Positions 42,329 through 51,867 are shown, counted from the first letter of the stretch. The stretch: DNA of 64,000 bases from Kingella denitrificans ATCC 33394 (GCF_000190695.1 NZ_GL870929.1:270853-334852), one strand, 5' to 3'. A program made the numbers and translations. The notes: generated by a model from the sequence alone, not told the origin.

Positions 42329-43336
42329 TTATTCCGCCGTTATTGCGTCAATGCGTTCGCACCATTTTTGTCGGGTTTCGTTGTCCAAAAACGCGGCTTG
42401 AAAACTGTTTTTGCAGAGCTGCGCGATTTCCGCCGTGCTCAAAGCGAACGTTTGCTGCAAGGCGGTAAAGTTGTCGTTCACATAGCCGCCGAAATAGGCC
42501 GGGTCGTCCGAATTGACGGTAACCAACACGCCGCGTTGCAGCAGGCGGTGCAGGTTGTGCTGCGCCAAATCGTCCACCACTTTCAGCTTCAAATTGCTCA
42601 ACGGGCACACGGTGAGCGGCATTTGCTCGGCAATAATCCGCTGCATCAGCGCTTCGTCTTCTTCGGCGCGCACACCGTGGTCGATACGAGAAACATGCAG
42701 CAAATCAAGTGCTTCATGCACATAATCGGGCGAGCCTTCTTCGCCGGCATGGGCCACGGTCAAAAAGCCGTGTTTCCGCGCTTCGGCAAACACGCGCGCA
42801 AATTTAGACGGCGGATTGCCCACTTCGCTGGAATCCAGCCCCACACCGATGATGTGCTCGCGGAACGGCAATGCCTGCGCCAGCGTGGCAAAGGCTTCCT
42901 CTTCCGACAAATGGCGCAGGAAACACGTAATCAGCGCGGTGCTCATGCCCCATTCCTGCCGCGCCGTGTCGCAGGCACGCCGAATGCCGCCTATCACCGT
43001 GTCAAACGCCACGCCGCGCGCCGTGTGGGTTTGCGGGTCGAAGAAGATTTCGCTGTGCACCACGTTGTCTTCACGGCATTTTTGCAGATAGGCATAGGTC
43101 AAATCGAAAAAATCCTGCTCGTGCCGCAACACCGCCGCACCCGCATAATAAATATCCAAAAAAGATTGCAGGTTGTGAAATTGGTAGGCGGCGCGCACTT
43201 CTTCCACGCTTTGATAAGGAATGGCAATGTGATTGCGTTGCGCGATTTGAAACATCAGTTCGGGCTCGAACGTGCCTTCAATGTGCAGGTGAAGTTCGGC
43301 TTTGGGCAAACGGGAAACGGCTTGAATCGGGGTCAT
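42329..43336 (-). CDS. Adenine deaminase, adenosine deaminase-like (type 2)
   Basis: 335 residues. Metal and catalytic motifs of the adenosine/adenine deaminase superfamily: 'ELHLHIEGT' (about 13-21), 'HAGEEG', 'DHGVRAEED' and 'NSDDPAYFGGYV'. The sequence 'VGLDSSEVGNPPSKFARVF' and the 'YFGGY' ending favour the adenine deaminase type 2 subgroup over adenosine deaminase. It would convert adenine to hypoxanthine in purine salvage. The 32 upstream in-frame codons are excluded because 'MTPIQAVSRL' is the family start. Confidence 0.85.
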   Translation of the reverse strand: MTPIQAVSRLPKAELHLHIEGTFEPELMFQIAQRNHIAIPYQSVEEVRAAYQFHNLQSFLDIYYAGAAVLRHEQDFFDLTYAYLQKCREDNVVHSEIFFDPQTHTARGVAFDTVIGGIRRACDTARQEWGMSTALITCFLRHLSEEEAFATLAQALPFREHIIGVGLDSSEVGNPPSKFARVFAEARKHGFLTVAHAGEEGSPDYVHEALDLLHVSRIDHGVRAEEDEALMQRIIAEQMPLTVCPLSNLKLKVVDDLAQHNLHRLLQRGVLVTVNSDDPAYFGGYVNDNFTALQQTFALSTAEIAQLCKNSFQAAFLDNETRQKWCERIDAITAE

Positions 43337-43521
43337 GGCGTATTGGCTAATTTTGTTAAGAAGGGTAAAATTAAAGGCGATTAATATGAAGAATGGGTAA
43401 GGGAAACGGGCGGCCTGCATGAAATATACCACAAAAAACCGCCCACCCGCCGCTTTATCCGAAGTGCAGGCTGCTTTGGGAGGCGGAATCCGGATAAAGC
43501 AACAATTTGGAAATCACCACC

Positions 43522-44079
43522 ATGAAAATAAAAGAAAAATTGCCCTGCCTGCTGGCAGCATTCCTGTTGGGCGTGTGCGCGTGCGCGTCCGCCGGTGGGA
43601 AGGACGGGCTGACGGACGAAGAGCGCGATATGCTGGCCTTGATTAACGATGCGCGCGCACAAGAGCACTATTGCGGCGACGAATATATGCCCGCCGTGCC
43701 ACCGCTGCATTGGAATGCCAAGTTGGCGCGGTCGGCGCAAAATCATGCAGCCGATATGGCGGAAAAACATTATTTCAGTCACAACGGTTTGGACGGGAAA
43801 ACGCCAGCCGAAAGAGTGAAGGCGGCTGGATACACAGGCTGGGGTGGCTGGGAAAACATTTTTGTCGGCTATCGGGGCGAATCGGACGCGGCGTTGGCAA
43901 TGGAAACCTGGATGAACAGCCCCGGGCATTGCAAAAACCTGATGAATCCGGAAATTACCGAAGTCGGCATGGCATCCGCGCTCAGCCACGCGCGCGACAA
44001 CCCGAATTACTGGGTACAGAATTTCGGTATGGATTTACAGACGTTCCGCCGCGAAAAACCGGGCTATATTCTGCCGTGA
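43522..44079 (+). CDS. CAP (SCP/PR1) domain lipoprotein
   Basis: 185 residues. Signal ends in a Cys-rich lipobox 'LLGVCAC'. The CAP domain (about 35-175) shows 'LINDARAQ', 'LHWNAKLARSAQNHAADM', 'HYFSHNGLDGKTPAERVKAA' and 'GENI'-type 'GGWENIFVG', with catalytic-like His and Glu residues and 'WMNSPGHCKNLMNPEITEVG'. Function of bacterial CAP proteins varies. The start is the ATG five codons inside the longest ORF. Confidence 0.88.
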   Translation: MKIKEKLPCLLAAFLLGVCACASAGGKDGLTDEERDMLALINDARAQEHYCGDEYMPAVPPLHWNAKLARSAQNHAADMAEKHYFSHNGLDGKTPAERVKAAGYTGWGGWENIFVGYRGESDAALAMETWMNSPGHCKNLMNPEITEVGMASALSHARDNPNYWVQNFGMDLQTFRREKPGYILP

Positions 44080-44104
44080 GCCATTGAGCCGCCCGTGGCG
44101 GAAT

Positions 44105-44187
44105 GAAGCGTAAGCAGACGGTTTGCATGGCGTATCGCCGCCATACCCACTCTTTGGCCGCTGTTCCAAAAAAGCAGCCTGCACTTT
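44105..44187 (+). repeat. Hairpin repeat B, copy 1
   Basis: Holds GCATGGCGTATCGCCGCCAT (44125-44144), an ATGGCG-tatcgc-CGCCAT hairpin, followed by ACCCACTCT. Identical over 29 bp with 61978-62006, and similar over about 83 bp. Both copies lead into a DUS hairpin. It lies between convergent genes. Confidence 0.7.
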
Positions 44188-44212
44188 GAAAAACGAAGTG
44201 CAGGCTGCTTTT
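44170..44212. terminator. DUS hairpin between CAP gene and pepA
   Basis: 17-bp arms (44170-44186, 44196-44212), 11 bp past the pepA stop, serving both convergent genes. Confidence 0.8.
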
Positions 44213-44222
44213 ATGCATTGCA

Positions 44223-45632
44223 TTACGCTGCTTGGTTGGCCAAATATTGCAGCAGCAGCGGAATCGGACGGCCGGTGGCACCTTTGTCTTTGCCGGATTT
44301 CCAGGCGGTGCCGGCAATGTCCAAATGTGCCCATTTGTAGTTTTGCGCGAAGTGGGCAAGGAAGGTGCCGGCGGTAATCGTGCCGGCGGGGCGGCCGCCG
44401 ATGTTTTGCAGGTCGGCGAAATTGGATTTGAGCTGTTCTTTGTATTCGGGGAACAGCGGCAGTTGCCATGCTTTGTCGTTGCTTTCGCGTGAGGCGGCGA
44501 GCAGTGCATCCACCAAATCCTGGTCGTTGCCCATCAGGCCGCTAGTCAGGTGGCCCAATGCGATAATGCATGCGCCGGTGAGCGTGGCCACGTCAATCAC
44601 GGCTTTGGGCTTGAAGTTTTGTTCCACATAAGTCAGCGCGTCGCACAGCACCAGGCGGCCTTCGGCATCGGTGTTCAGGTTTTCGATGGTGGTGCCGTTC
44701 ATGGCGCGCACCACGTCGCCGGGTTTGGCCGCGCCCGCATCGGGCATGTTTTCGCAAGTGGCCACCACCACGGCCAGGTTAATCGGCAGCTTGGCTTTCA
44801 CGGCGGCGATAAATGTGCCGATCACGGTGGCCGCGCCGCACATGTCGTATTTCATTTCGTCCATGCCTTCGCCGGGTTTCAGCGAAATGCCGCCGCTGTC
44901 GAACGTGAGCCCTTTGCCCACCAGTACGATGGGGTCGGCCGATTTGTCCGCCGCGCCGAAATATTGGAGTTCCAACAGTTTGGGTTCTTCCTTGCTGCCT
45001 TTGGCCACGCCCCAGAAGGAGGGCATGTTGTCGCGGATGTAGTCGCCGCCGAGGATTTTTGCGGCCGCGCCCAGTTGCTGCGCTTCTTTGGCGGCGGTTT
45101 CGGCCAGATAGGTCGGCGTGCAGACGTTGGAGCCGGTGTTGGCCAAATCTTTGCACAGGTTCATGCCGTATAACAAGGCTTCGGCGCGGTTTAAGGCAGC
45201 CTGCACGCTGCCGGCGTGTTCTGTATGCACAAAAGCAGCCTGTACCAACTTGGTGGGTTTCGCTTCGGATTTAAAGCGGTCGAAACGGTACACCGCTTCG
45301 CCCAAAGCGGCGGCCAAGGCGGCGGCCACGCGCGGTGCGTTTTCGGCGCAAAACGGATTCAAATCAACAGATAATGCAGACTGCTTCTGCGCCCATGCGG
45401 CTGCTTCTTTTGCCGCTTTTTGCAGTGTTTCCACAGACAAATCGTCCAAACGCAGCAGTGCAACATGGTGCAGGCTGCCTGCAACGGGCAATGCGGCGGC
45501 GGCAAACGATTGGCCGTCTTCCAACGATTGGAACAGCAGCTTGGCGGTTTCGTCTTTCAGTTGTGCGGCTTCGGTGCAGACAAATAATTGCGCGGCTTCG
45601 GCGTGCGCGGCGGTGGCGGTGGAAAACTGCAT
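44223..45632 (-). CDS. pepA: Leucyl aminopeptidase (M17)
   Basis: 469 residues, two-domain M17 peptidase. The catalytic C-terminal domain has 'VGKGLTFDSGGISLKPG', 'NTDAEGRLVLCDALTY' and 'AVIDVATLTGACIIALG', containing the di-zinc ligands and catalytic residues. It removes N-terminal residues in protein turnover. Two uptake sequences are embedded in the N-terminal domain, encoding 'VQAAF' and 'VQAALN'. Seventeen upstream codons are excluded; the start 'MQFSTATAAH' has a good ribosome site. Confidence 0.93.
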   Translation of the reverse strand: MQFSTATAAHAEAAQLFVCTEAAQLKDETAKLLFQSLEDGQSFAAAALPVAGSLHHVALLRLDDLSVETLQKAAKEAAAWAQKQSALSVDLNPFCAENAPRVAAALAAALGEAVYRFDRFKSEAKPTKLVQAAFVHTEHAGSVQAALNRAEALLYGMNLCKDLANTGSNVCTPTYLAETAAKEAQQLGAAAKILGGDYIRDNMPSFWGVAKGSKEEPKLLELQYFGAADKSADPIVLVGKGLTFDSGGISLKPGEGMDEMKYDMCGAATVIGTFIAAVKAKLPINLAVVVATCENMPDAGAAKPGDVVRAMNGTTIENLNTDAEGRLVLCDALTYVEQNFKPKAVIDVATLTGACIIALGHLTSGLMGNDQDLVDALLAASRESNDKAWQLPLFPEYKEQLKSNFADLQNIGGRPAGTITAGTFLAHFAQNYKWAHLDIAGTAWKSGKDKGATGRPIPLLLQYLANQAA

Positions 45633-45733
45633 GGTGTGTCCTTTCAGAATAGGGTTCGGGGAAACGTGCGTATCATAACGCAAAACAGCGGGCGCGTCAG
45701 GCAGCAGGCGGTGTGCAGGCTGCTTTCTTGCGG

Positions 45734-46492
45734 CTAAAAATGATGCACAATCAGCTTTTTCCCTTTGTAATCCAGCACGTCCACATCCATATCGAACAGC
45801 GTCTTGATGTTTTGCGCCGTGAAGACTTCGTCTGGACTGCCGGCCAACTTCACTTCGCCGCGCTGCATGGCGACGACGTGGTCGGCATAGGCGGCGGCCA
45901 TGTTGATGTCGTGCAGCACAACCACGGTGGTGCGGTTGTGGCGGTGCGTCAGTTCGCGCAAAAGTTGCATGAGCTGGCGGGCGTAATACATGTCCAGATT
46001 GTTGAGCGGCTCGTCCAGCAGCACGTATTCGGTGGACTGGCAGAACACCATGGCAATCAGGGCGCGCTGGCGTTGTCCGCCGGAAAGTTCGGTGAGGTAG
46101 CGGTGGGCGATGGGTTCGAGCTGGAATTGGACGACGGCCTGTTCCACAATGGCTTTGTCTTCGTCTTTCGGGCGGCCCTGATGGTAGGGGTAGCGGCCGA
46201 ACATGAGCAGGTCGCGCACGGAGATGCGGCTGTGGATGCTGTTTTCCTGCGTGAGGATGGAGAGGATTTTGGCGGCTTCAGCGGTGGGAGTGGCGGCTAG
46301 GTCACGGCCGTTGTAGGCAATGCTGCCGGACTGGACGGGTTGCAGCCGCGCCATTAGCGAGAGCAGGGTGGATTTGCCCGCGCCGTTCGCACCGATGAGG
46401 GCGGTGATGCCGTTTTGGGGGATGTCGAGCGTGATGTTGTTGAGTATGGGATGGCCGTTGATTTGGTGGGAAATGTTTTGGATTTGTATCAT
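45734..46492 (-). CDS. fetE: Ferric siderophore ABC transporter ATPase (FetE-like)
   Basis: 252 residues. Walker A 'GANGAGKST' (about 35-43), signature 'LSGGQRQRA', Walker B 'EYVLLDEPLNNLD'. The sequence resembles the ATPases of FatE/YclP-type catechol siderophore importers. Its partners on the same strand are permeases at 48245 and 50828 and a binding protein at 53786, but two unrelated genes (46528, 47047) lie between it and the nearest permease. The 5-kb separation from the receptor side is unusual for this operon type. Confidence 0.9.
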   Translation of the reverse strand: MIQIQNISHQINGHPILNNITLDIPQNGITALIGANGAGKSTLLSLMARLQPVQSGSIAYNGRDLAATPTAEAAKILSILTQENSIHSRISVRDLLMFGRYPYHQGRPKDEDKAIVEQAVVQFQLEPIAHRYLTELSGGQRQRALIAMVFCQSTEYVLLDEPLNNLDMYYARQLMQLLRELTHRHNRTTVVVLHDINMAAAYADHVVAMQRGEVKLAGSPDEVFTAQNIKTLFDMDVDVLDYKGKKLIVHHF

Positions 46493-46527
46493 GTTGTGCT
46501 TTCTTGGTTTTTTAGGGTGCAGGCTGC

Positions 46528-46986
46528 TTATGCGGCAAATTCGAAACGTACGTTTTCAAACAGGGCGAAGGCGTGCGGATTCAGCGCGTGCAGGGCGACT
46601 TCTACGGCGGGTTCGCGCAGTTGCGGCCAGTTGCCGCTCCACACGCAGGCCGCCTGCACTTTCGCGCCGTTTCGGACGAGGCGGCGGACAACGTCCAGCA
46701 GGTATAGTGTTTCGCGCTGTTCTTGTGCGGTTTCTTCCCCGTTTTTTTCAGGCTGCCTGAAACCGCCGTTGTCCCAAAACGGGTGGCTGCCGTCATAAGG
46801 GTCGCCGTAAAAGTCGAAGCAGCAGGCGCAGCCTTCCTTGTTGCCTGCCACGTCGTATACATACGGGTAGGGCAGGTTGGCGGCGCGGGTTTCATCAGGT
46901 TCTGCCAGCCGGAACAGCACGCCTTGGCCGTCGTGGCGGGTAAGGTCGGTCGGGCTGTCGGTGGCAAGGAGGACGGTGAAACACAT
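46528..46986 (-). CDS. Hypothetical protein, 152 aa
   Basis: A soluble protein with a Cys cluster 'GCACCFDFYGDPYDG' (about 52-66) and a His/Trp-containing segment 'SHPFWDNGGFRQPEK', part of which is encoded by an uptake sequence (AGGCTGCCTGAA at 46750-46761). The C terminus is 'LFENVRFEFAA'. The Cys pattern could bind metal. Family not recognised. It sits inside the siderophore transporter gene set. Confidence 0.5.
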   Translation of the reverse strand: MCFTVLLATDSPTDLTRHDGQGVLFRLAEPDETRAANLPYPYVYDVAGNKEGCACCFDFYGDPYDGSHPFWDNGGFRQPEKNGEETAQEQRETLYLLDVVRRLVRNGAKVQAACVWSGNWPQLREPAVEVALHALNPHAFALFENVRFEFAA

Positions 46987-47046
46987 GGGGATTCCTGTTT
47001 TGGCGGGATTTTCGGGGTGCAGGCTGCTTTATCGGGCTGCCCCGTT

Positions 47047-47874
47047 TCAATAAAAATCGTAATACAGTGCCCATTCGCCGTTGTCGGGATTGCGGGAGAA
47101 CAGCAGGCTGCCGTTGTCTATCACATTGAAACAGGCTTTTTCATCGCTAGAAATCTGGAAGACAAACTCAAAATTGCCGTCGCCCATCAGCAGGCGGCCG
47201 CCTTGGTTGCGGCAAATGCCCGATTGGCAGAAGGAAGGATAACCGCCGAATTTGTGGCGGTAGTCGTGTTCATCCCCTATGTCGGTGTAGTAATCCAAAT
47301 GATCCGCATCGTGGGATTCGCCATAATCGCCTTCCAAATCACAGATTTCGTCTTCCAAATCCGCATCCAGCCCGCCGCCGTCCCAAATGGGGAAATCCTG
47401 TTCCACCGGCACGGGTTTGAGCGGGAAGGGCTTGGGCGAACCGTCGGGCGCAGCGGGGTAGTCGTAACGGACGAGTTCGTCATCGGCGGTATATTCCCGA
47501 ATCAACCAGCCCTTGCCCTGGCGCCCTACATATTCCCTAAATATCATATCCCCGCGTTTCACTTCCACTTTGTCCATCTCGGGAATTTCTTCCGCCATAA
47601 ATACCGTCAGCCAGGTTACATGCCGTAACTGTTCGGGTACATGGGGCAAATCGGGCAGGTAGAACTGCGCTAGCGGATAGAGCGGTTTGCCGTCATTGTC
47701 CGTAACCGGTTTTTCCATCTCTTCCGGCTTGCACAAAAACACGCGGCCTATCCAGTTTTCGCGCTCGCTTTCTGTCGGCCGGAAGCCGCCGGTTTCAAAC
47801 GCCGTGCAGGGGCGGGCGATTTTCTGCCGCAATTCTTGGATTTTTGCGCCGATGGTGGGATTTTTTTCAATCAT
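47047..47874 (-). CDS. DUF1963 (YwqG-like) protein
   Basis: 275 residues, soluble. Family stretches are 'KPLYPLAQFYLPDLPHVP', 'HKFGGYPSFCQ' and a strand-rich C terminus ('FEFVFQISSDEKACFNVI', 'WALYYDFY'). The acidic centre 'ADLEDEICDLEGDYGESHD' is striking. DUF1963 has no known reaction; some members occur beside immunity genes. It is inserted between the ATPase and a permease of the siderophore importer. Confidence 0.75.
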   Translation of the reverse strand: MIEKNPTIGAKIQELRQKIARPCTAFETGGFRPTESERENWIGRVFLCKPEEMEKPVTDNDGKPLYPLAQFYLPDLPHVPEQLRHVTWLTVFMAEEIPEMDKVEVKRGDMIFREYVGRQGKGWLIREYTADDELVRYDYPAAPDGSPKPFPLKPVPVEQDFPIWDGGGLDADLEDEICDLEGDYGESHDADHLDYYTDIGDEHDYRHKFGGYPSFCQSGICRNQGGRLLMGDGNFEFVFQISSDEKACFNVIDNGSLLFSRNPDNGEWALYYDFY

Positions 47875-48244
47875 TTTCTAATTATGTTCGTTAAAACAAT
47901 GGGTCAGCTGCGTATTTTGCCAATGGCAGATCGGGGTGCAGGCTGCTTTTCGGGCTGTCTGAAATTTTGCTTGCGGCGCGGCTGGTTGCTGCGGATTCGG
48001 CAGTTGGCGGCAACGGGCGGATGCGGCGGATGTCGGCCGGAACCTTTGCAAAATACCGCCTTCGGCACATTTCTCCGCGCTGTGCTTCCCGAGTGCCGGA
48101 AAATATTTCCCCCGTTATCCACACCTTGCCGCGATGCCGCCGCTTCGGATTATGCCCGAATCCGGCTTTGGCCAAGGTTTCGGGCTGCCTGAAACCTTGT
48201 TTTGCAGGTGCAGGCTGCTTTTTCAGGCAGCCCGTCCGTTGCCG
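47875..48244. other. Gene-free 370-bp spacer with DUS
   Basis: Holds several uptake sequences, including a variant near 47955 (GGCTGTCTGAA) and local forms near 48185 and 48210. A 94-codon minus-strand ORF (47891-48175) has no ribosome site and reads through an uptake sequence, so I do not call it. No promoter, RNA or repeat is convincing. Confidence 0.5.
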
Positions 48245-49198
48245 TCAAACCGCCCGCTTTTTCAGCACCAGCCACAAAAACACCAGCCCGCCGGCAAATT
48301 CCACCACCACGCTCAGCACGGCCTTCATGCCCAGCAGGTGTTCGAACACCGCCTGCCCGCCAATCAGCATGACGGCGGAAACGAGAAACACCATCGGCAG
48401 GCGCACGGCATGGTGCAGGCTGCCTGAAAAGTGGTTGGCCAGCGCGCAGACGAGCAGCCCGAAAAAGCTGACGATGCCGACCGTGGCGGTGGCGGTGGCG
48501 ACCAAAAGCGCAATCCACGCCAAAATCCACAGCGTGTGGCGCGGGTAGCTGATGCCGAGGTTGGTCACCTGGTCGCGCCCGAGCAGGTGCACGTCCAGCC
48601 GGTGCCGTTCGCGCCACAGCACGGGCACGCTGACGAGGGCAATCGCGCCGCCGAAGCCGAGCAGCTTGGTATTGACGGTGTTGAAGCTGGCGAACATAGC
48701 AGTTTGGGCGACGGCGTATTCTTCGGGGTCGATCATGCGCTGCAACAGGGAGGACAGGCTGCGGAAGAGCACGCCGAATATCACGCCGATGAGAATCATG
48801 CGCGCCAAATCACGCCCGCCCTGCCGCAGCAGCAGGCTGAACAGCAGCAGCGAGCCGCCGAGCATGGCAGTCAGTTCCAGCGTGAATTTGCCGTATAGCG
48901 GGAGCTGGGTGTAGCCCGTGCTGCCGAGCGCGAACACGAGCAGGGTTTGCAGGAAGACATAAAGCGCGTCGAAGCCGAGCACGGACGGGGTGAGGATGGG
49001 GTTGTTGGTGAGCGTTTGGAACAGCAGGGTGGACACGCCCACGGAATAGGCAACGAGCAGCAGGGCGGCCAGTTTTGCGCCGCGCAGGGGGAGGATGTAG
49101 CCCCATTCGCCCTGCGGCGCGTTCCAGGTGAGGAACAGGGCGCAGGAGAGCAGGAGCAGGGCGGTGAGGGCGAGGAGGGTTTTGCGGTCTTGGGTCAT
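48245..49198 (-). CDS. fetD: Ferric siderophore ABC transporter permease, FecCD family (second)
   Basis: 317 residues, about nine membrane segments. FecCD features include 'ARMILIGVIFGVLFRSLSSL', 'GRDQVTNLGISYPRHTLWIL' and the coupling-loop region. Resembles FatC/YclO permeases of catechol siderophore importers. It should pair with the permease encoded at 50828-51790. Between them lie an MAPEG gene and a nitroreductase gene. An uptake sequence encodes 'SGSLHHAV' in a loop. Confidence 0.88.
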   Translation of the reverse strand: MTQDRKTLLALTALLLLSCALFLTWNAPQGEWGYILPLRGAKLAALLLVAYSVGVSTLLFQTLTNNPILTPSVLGFDALYVFLQTLLVFALGSTGYTQLPLYGKFTLELTAMLGGSLLLFSLLLRQGGRDLARMILIGVIFGVLFRSLSSLLQRMIDPEEYAVAQTAMFASFNTVNTKLLGFGGAIALVSVPVLWRERHRLDVHLLGRDQVTNLGISYPRHTLWILAWIALLVATATATVGIVSFFGLLVCALANHFSGSLHHAVRLPMVFLVSAVMLIGGQAVFEHLLGMKAVLSVVVEFAGGLVFLWLVLKKRAV

Positions 49199-49373
49199 GG
49201 GGTTGGTCGAATTTGGGTTTTGGTTTTTGTTGTGGATAGGGTTTCAGGTAGCCTTTGAGGGAGAGATAGACGGAAAATCCTGCTAACTACTCTGTCCTAT
49301 TGGGGTGGCAATTCACAATGGTTTGAAGTATTTCGCCATCGCCAAGGTTGGAAGTATGAGAATTCGAGCAAAC

Positions 49374-49760
49374 TTAACAAGCGGCGATAAACAGCGCAAT
49401 GATACACATCAGGCAGCCGTACCAGATATTGGAGCGCAAGGTGGCCTTATCCTGTGCGTATGCCCAAATATAGGCGGTACGCAGCAGCAGGAACAGGGCG
49501 GACAGGATATTGATAGTGCTTTGTGCTGCTTCGCCTGTGACGTGGGCGATAATGACGGCGGCGGCATAAAGCGGCAGCATTTCGTAGCCGTTCTGTTCTG
49601 CGGCAAAAAGCCGTGCTGCTTTGCCGGATGCCTGCGATCTGTGGCTGCGGGGTTCGTGGTTGGCTTCGGCATCAAGCAGACGGGCGGATTTCTTGGCCAA
49701 GAGGGAACACAGACTGTTGATTAGGGCGAAGATGAGTATGCTGAAATATGCGAAGGTCAT
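49374..49760 (-). CDS. MAPEG-family membrane protein
   Basis: 128 residues, four membrane segments, similar to the COG3686/YecN branch of MAPEG proteins ('EQNGYEMLPLYAAAVIIAH', 'RTAYIWAYAQDKATLRSNIW'). MAPEG enzymes act on glutathione or lipid substrates, but this branch is uncharacterised. Inserted between permease genes of the siderophore importer. Confidence 0.8.
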   Translation of the reverse strand: MTFAYFSILIFALINSLCSLLAKKSARLLDAEANHEPRSHRSQASGKAARLFAAEQNGYEMLPLYAAAVIIAHVTGEAAQSTINILSALFLLLRTAYIWAYAQDKATLRSNIWYGCLMCIIALFIAAC

Positions 49761-50084
49761 TGGGTTTTCCTGATTATTTTGGTTGCTTGGGCGGATATGT
49801 ATGCCAGTTCTATCTGATTGCGAGAAGGGTTTATGGTTTCAGGCTGTTTTTTTAGGGAATGGGACAACAGCCCCAGCCATCGTTAGCATCATCTAACGGT
49901 CTTTGTGGAATATCCGGTTACAGTTTGCTGACTGCTCTCAGCTGTGAGATTCTGGTATGGTGCAGGCTGCTTTTCAGAAACTACGTTTCGACTACGCCGG
50001 AATCTCGTTTTTACCTCATAAAAACCGTTTTTTCAAAAATCCCGCTTTTAGGCAGACCGAGCCGCTGTTTAATTCAGTGAAATC
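49761..50084. other. Gene-free 324-bp spacer
   Basis: Lies between the MAPEG and nitroreductase genes. It contains one uptake sequence (near 49961) and scattered short repeats, but no open frame with a ribosome site and no recognisable RNA. A short inverted text (TGTGAGATT at 49944, AATCTCAC at 50082) was noted without clear meaning. Confidence 0.5.
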
Positions 50085-50693
50085 TCACAGCCCGCAAATC
50101 CGCAGGCGCGGCTCGGTGGGGGCGTATTCGCGTTCGGCGGCGGGTGCGGCAATGCCGCCGAACACCATTTGGCTGCGCAGCCGCCAGTGGACGGGAACCT
50201 GCCACGTTTGGGCGACGGCTTCGTCAATCAGCGGGTTGTAATGCTGGATGTTCGCGCTGATTCGGGCGGCGGCGAAGGTGGTCCAAATCGCGTACTGCAT
50301 CATGGCGAATTCTTTGTCGGCGGACACGGGGAAGGTGTCGGCGTAAAGCGGCATGCGCTGCTGCAAGTCTGAAACCACGTCCGTGTCCTGATAAAACAGA
50401 ATGCTGCCTGCGGCGGCGCGGAAGGCGGCAAGTTTGGGCGCGGTCTGTTGGGCGAAAATTTCGGGCGGCGCGGCGTCTTGCAGCACGTCGGCGGCGATGT
50501 CCCACAGTTTTTCGTGTTCCGCACCGAACAGGACGAGCAGGCGGACGGAGTGGGAATTGAACGGCGATGGGCTGTATTTCAGCGCGTGGCGGACGATGGC
50601 GGCGATTTCTTCGGGCGGCAGGGGCAGGTTGCGGTCGAGCGCGTACACGGAACGGCGCGCTTCGGCGTTCTGCATAATGGTTTGGTGGTTCAT
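50085..50693 (-). CDS. Nitroreductase family protein
   Basis: 202 residues with the FMN nitroreductase pattern: N-terminal 'ARRSVYALDRNLPLPPEEI', 'YSPSPFNSHSVRLLVLFGAE', and C-terminal 'RLRSQMVFGGIAAPA'. Similar to small oxygen-insensitive nitroreductases of the HBN1/YdjA type. It would reduce nitro compounds or quinones with NAD(P)H. Inserted inside the siderophore transporter gene set and flanked by DUS. Confidence 0.85.
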   Translation of the reverse strand: MNHQTIMQNAEARRSVYALDRNLPLPPEEIAAIVRHALKYSPSPFNSHSVRLLVLFGAEHEKLWDIAADVLQDAAPPEIFAQQTAPKLAAFRAAAGSILFYQDTDVVSDLQQRMPLYADTFPVSADKEFAMMQYAIWTTFAAARISANIQHYNPLIDEAVAQTWQVPVHWRLRSQMVFGGIAAPAAEREYAPTEPRLRICGL

Positions 50694-50811
50694 CGGGTCT
50701 CCTTGGCGGATAACTGGCTACCTGAAAAGGCGCAGGCTGCTTTCGGGGCGGCGGCAATCCGTTTGTTGTTTGTTCTGCAAACGGGGGAAGGCTTGTCGGG
50801 CTGCCTGAAAA

Positions 50812-50843
50812 GCAGCCTGCACCTGCCCTAGCGTGCAGGCTGC
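50812..50843 (-). terminator. DUS hairpin overlapping the end of the first permease gene
   Basis: 11-bp arms (50812-50822, 50833-50843). The upstream arm encodes the last residues of the permease ('RQPAR'), so protein end and hairpin share sequence. Confidence 0.55.
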
Positions 50844-51790
50844 CGCATCAGCAGCCCTAAAAACAGCACCGTCCCCAGCACGCCGAACACGGTGGATACG
50901 GGGATTTCAAACGGGAACACAATCACGCGGCCGACGATGTCGCACAGTAGCACCAAAGCCGCGCCCAGCAGTGCCACGGCGGGCAGGCCGGCACGGAGTT
51001 TGTCGCCCAGAAGCAGGCTGACGATGTTGGGCACTACCAGCCCGATAAACGGGATGTTGCCCACGGTCACCAGCACCAGCGAGGTAATCAGCGCCACCAT
51101 CACCAGCCCCGCCCACAGCACGGTGCGGGGGTTGATGCCCAAGTTCACCGCCGCCGATTCGCCCAGCCCCACAATCGTGAGCTGGTCGGCAATGGCATAG
51201 GCGGTGGCAGCCAGTATGCCGGTGAGCCACAAGAGTTCGTATCGCCCCTGCAGCACGCCGGAAAAATCGCCGCTCTGCCAGAAGCTGATGAGCTGCATCA
51301 TATCGGCTTCGTAGGCGATGAAGGTATAGACGGCTTCAATCACGCCGCCGTAAATAATGCCGACTAGCGGCACGAGCAGCTGCGCGGTGGGCGGCAGCCT
51401 GCGGACGAGCATCATAAACAGCAGCATGCCCAGCAGCGCGGCCACGGCGGCGACGGACATTTTTGCCAACAGCGGCGCGGCGGGCAGCAGCAGCGCCATC
51501 AGCAGCAGCGCCAAGGTCGCGCTCTGGCTTGCGCCCACCATGGAAGGTTCGACAAAGCGGTTTTTCAGCAGAATCTGCATAATCATGCCGGCCACGCCCA
51601 TGGATGCGCCGGTGAGCACAATGGCAAACGTGCGCGGCAGGCGGCTGGTGATCATGACTTGGGTGCTGTCGTTCAGGCTGCCTGAAAAAAGCTTCGCCCA
51701 AGAGAATTCCGCCACGCCGACGGATAGGCTGACGGCGAACAGGACGAGGGTGAGGACGACGGTTATCAGGGTAAGAGGTTTGGCGGTCAT
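50828..51790 (-). CDS. fetC: Ferric siderophore ABC transporter permease, FecCD family (first)
   Basis: 320 residues, about nine membrane segments. Typical FecCD stretches are 'SRLPRTFAIVLTGASMGVAG', 'GLGESAAVNLGINPRTVLWA' and 'VGNIPFIGLVVPNIVSLLLG'. Resembles FatD/YclN. Works with the second permease, the ATPase and the binding protein. Two uptake sequences lie within the frame, one encoding the C terminus and one in 'FSGSLNDST'. Confidence 0.9.
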   Translation of the reverse strand: MTAKPLTLITVVLTLVLFAVSLSVGVAEFSWAKLFSGSLNDSTQVMITSRLPRTFAIVLTGASMGVAGMIMQILLKNRFVEPSMVGASQSATLALLLMALLLPAAPLLAKMSVAAVAALLGMLLFMMLVRRLPPTAQLLVPLVGIIYGGVIEAVYTFIAYEADMMQLISFWQSGDFSGVLQGRYELLWLTGILAATAYAIADQLTIVGLGESAAVNLGINPRTVLWAGLVMVALITSLVLVTVGNIPFIGLVVPNIVSLLLGDKLRAGLPAVALLGAALVLLCDIVGRVIVFPFEIPVSTVFGVLGTVLFLGLLMRQPAR

Positions 51791-51867
51791 GGGTCGGTGT
51801 GTTTGTGGGTGGGTTGTCGGGGGTGCAGGCTGCTTTTAGCGCATTCGGGCGGCCTGAAAATATTGGG

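Noticed and set aside
47891..48175. 94-codon minus-strand ORF in the spacer before the second permease
   Set aside because: No ribosome site, reads through an uptake sequence ('DSPKSSLHPD'), low-complexity Arg/Ala translation.
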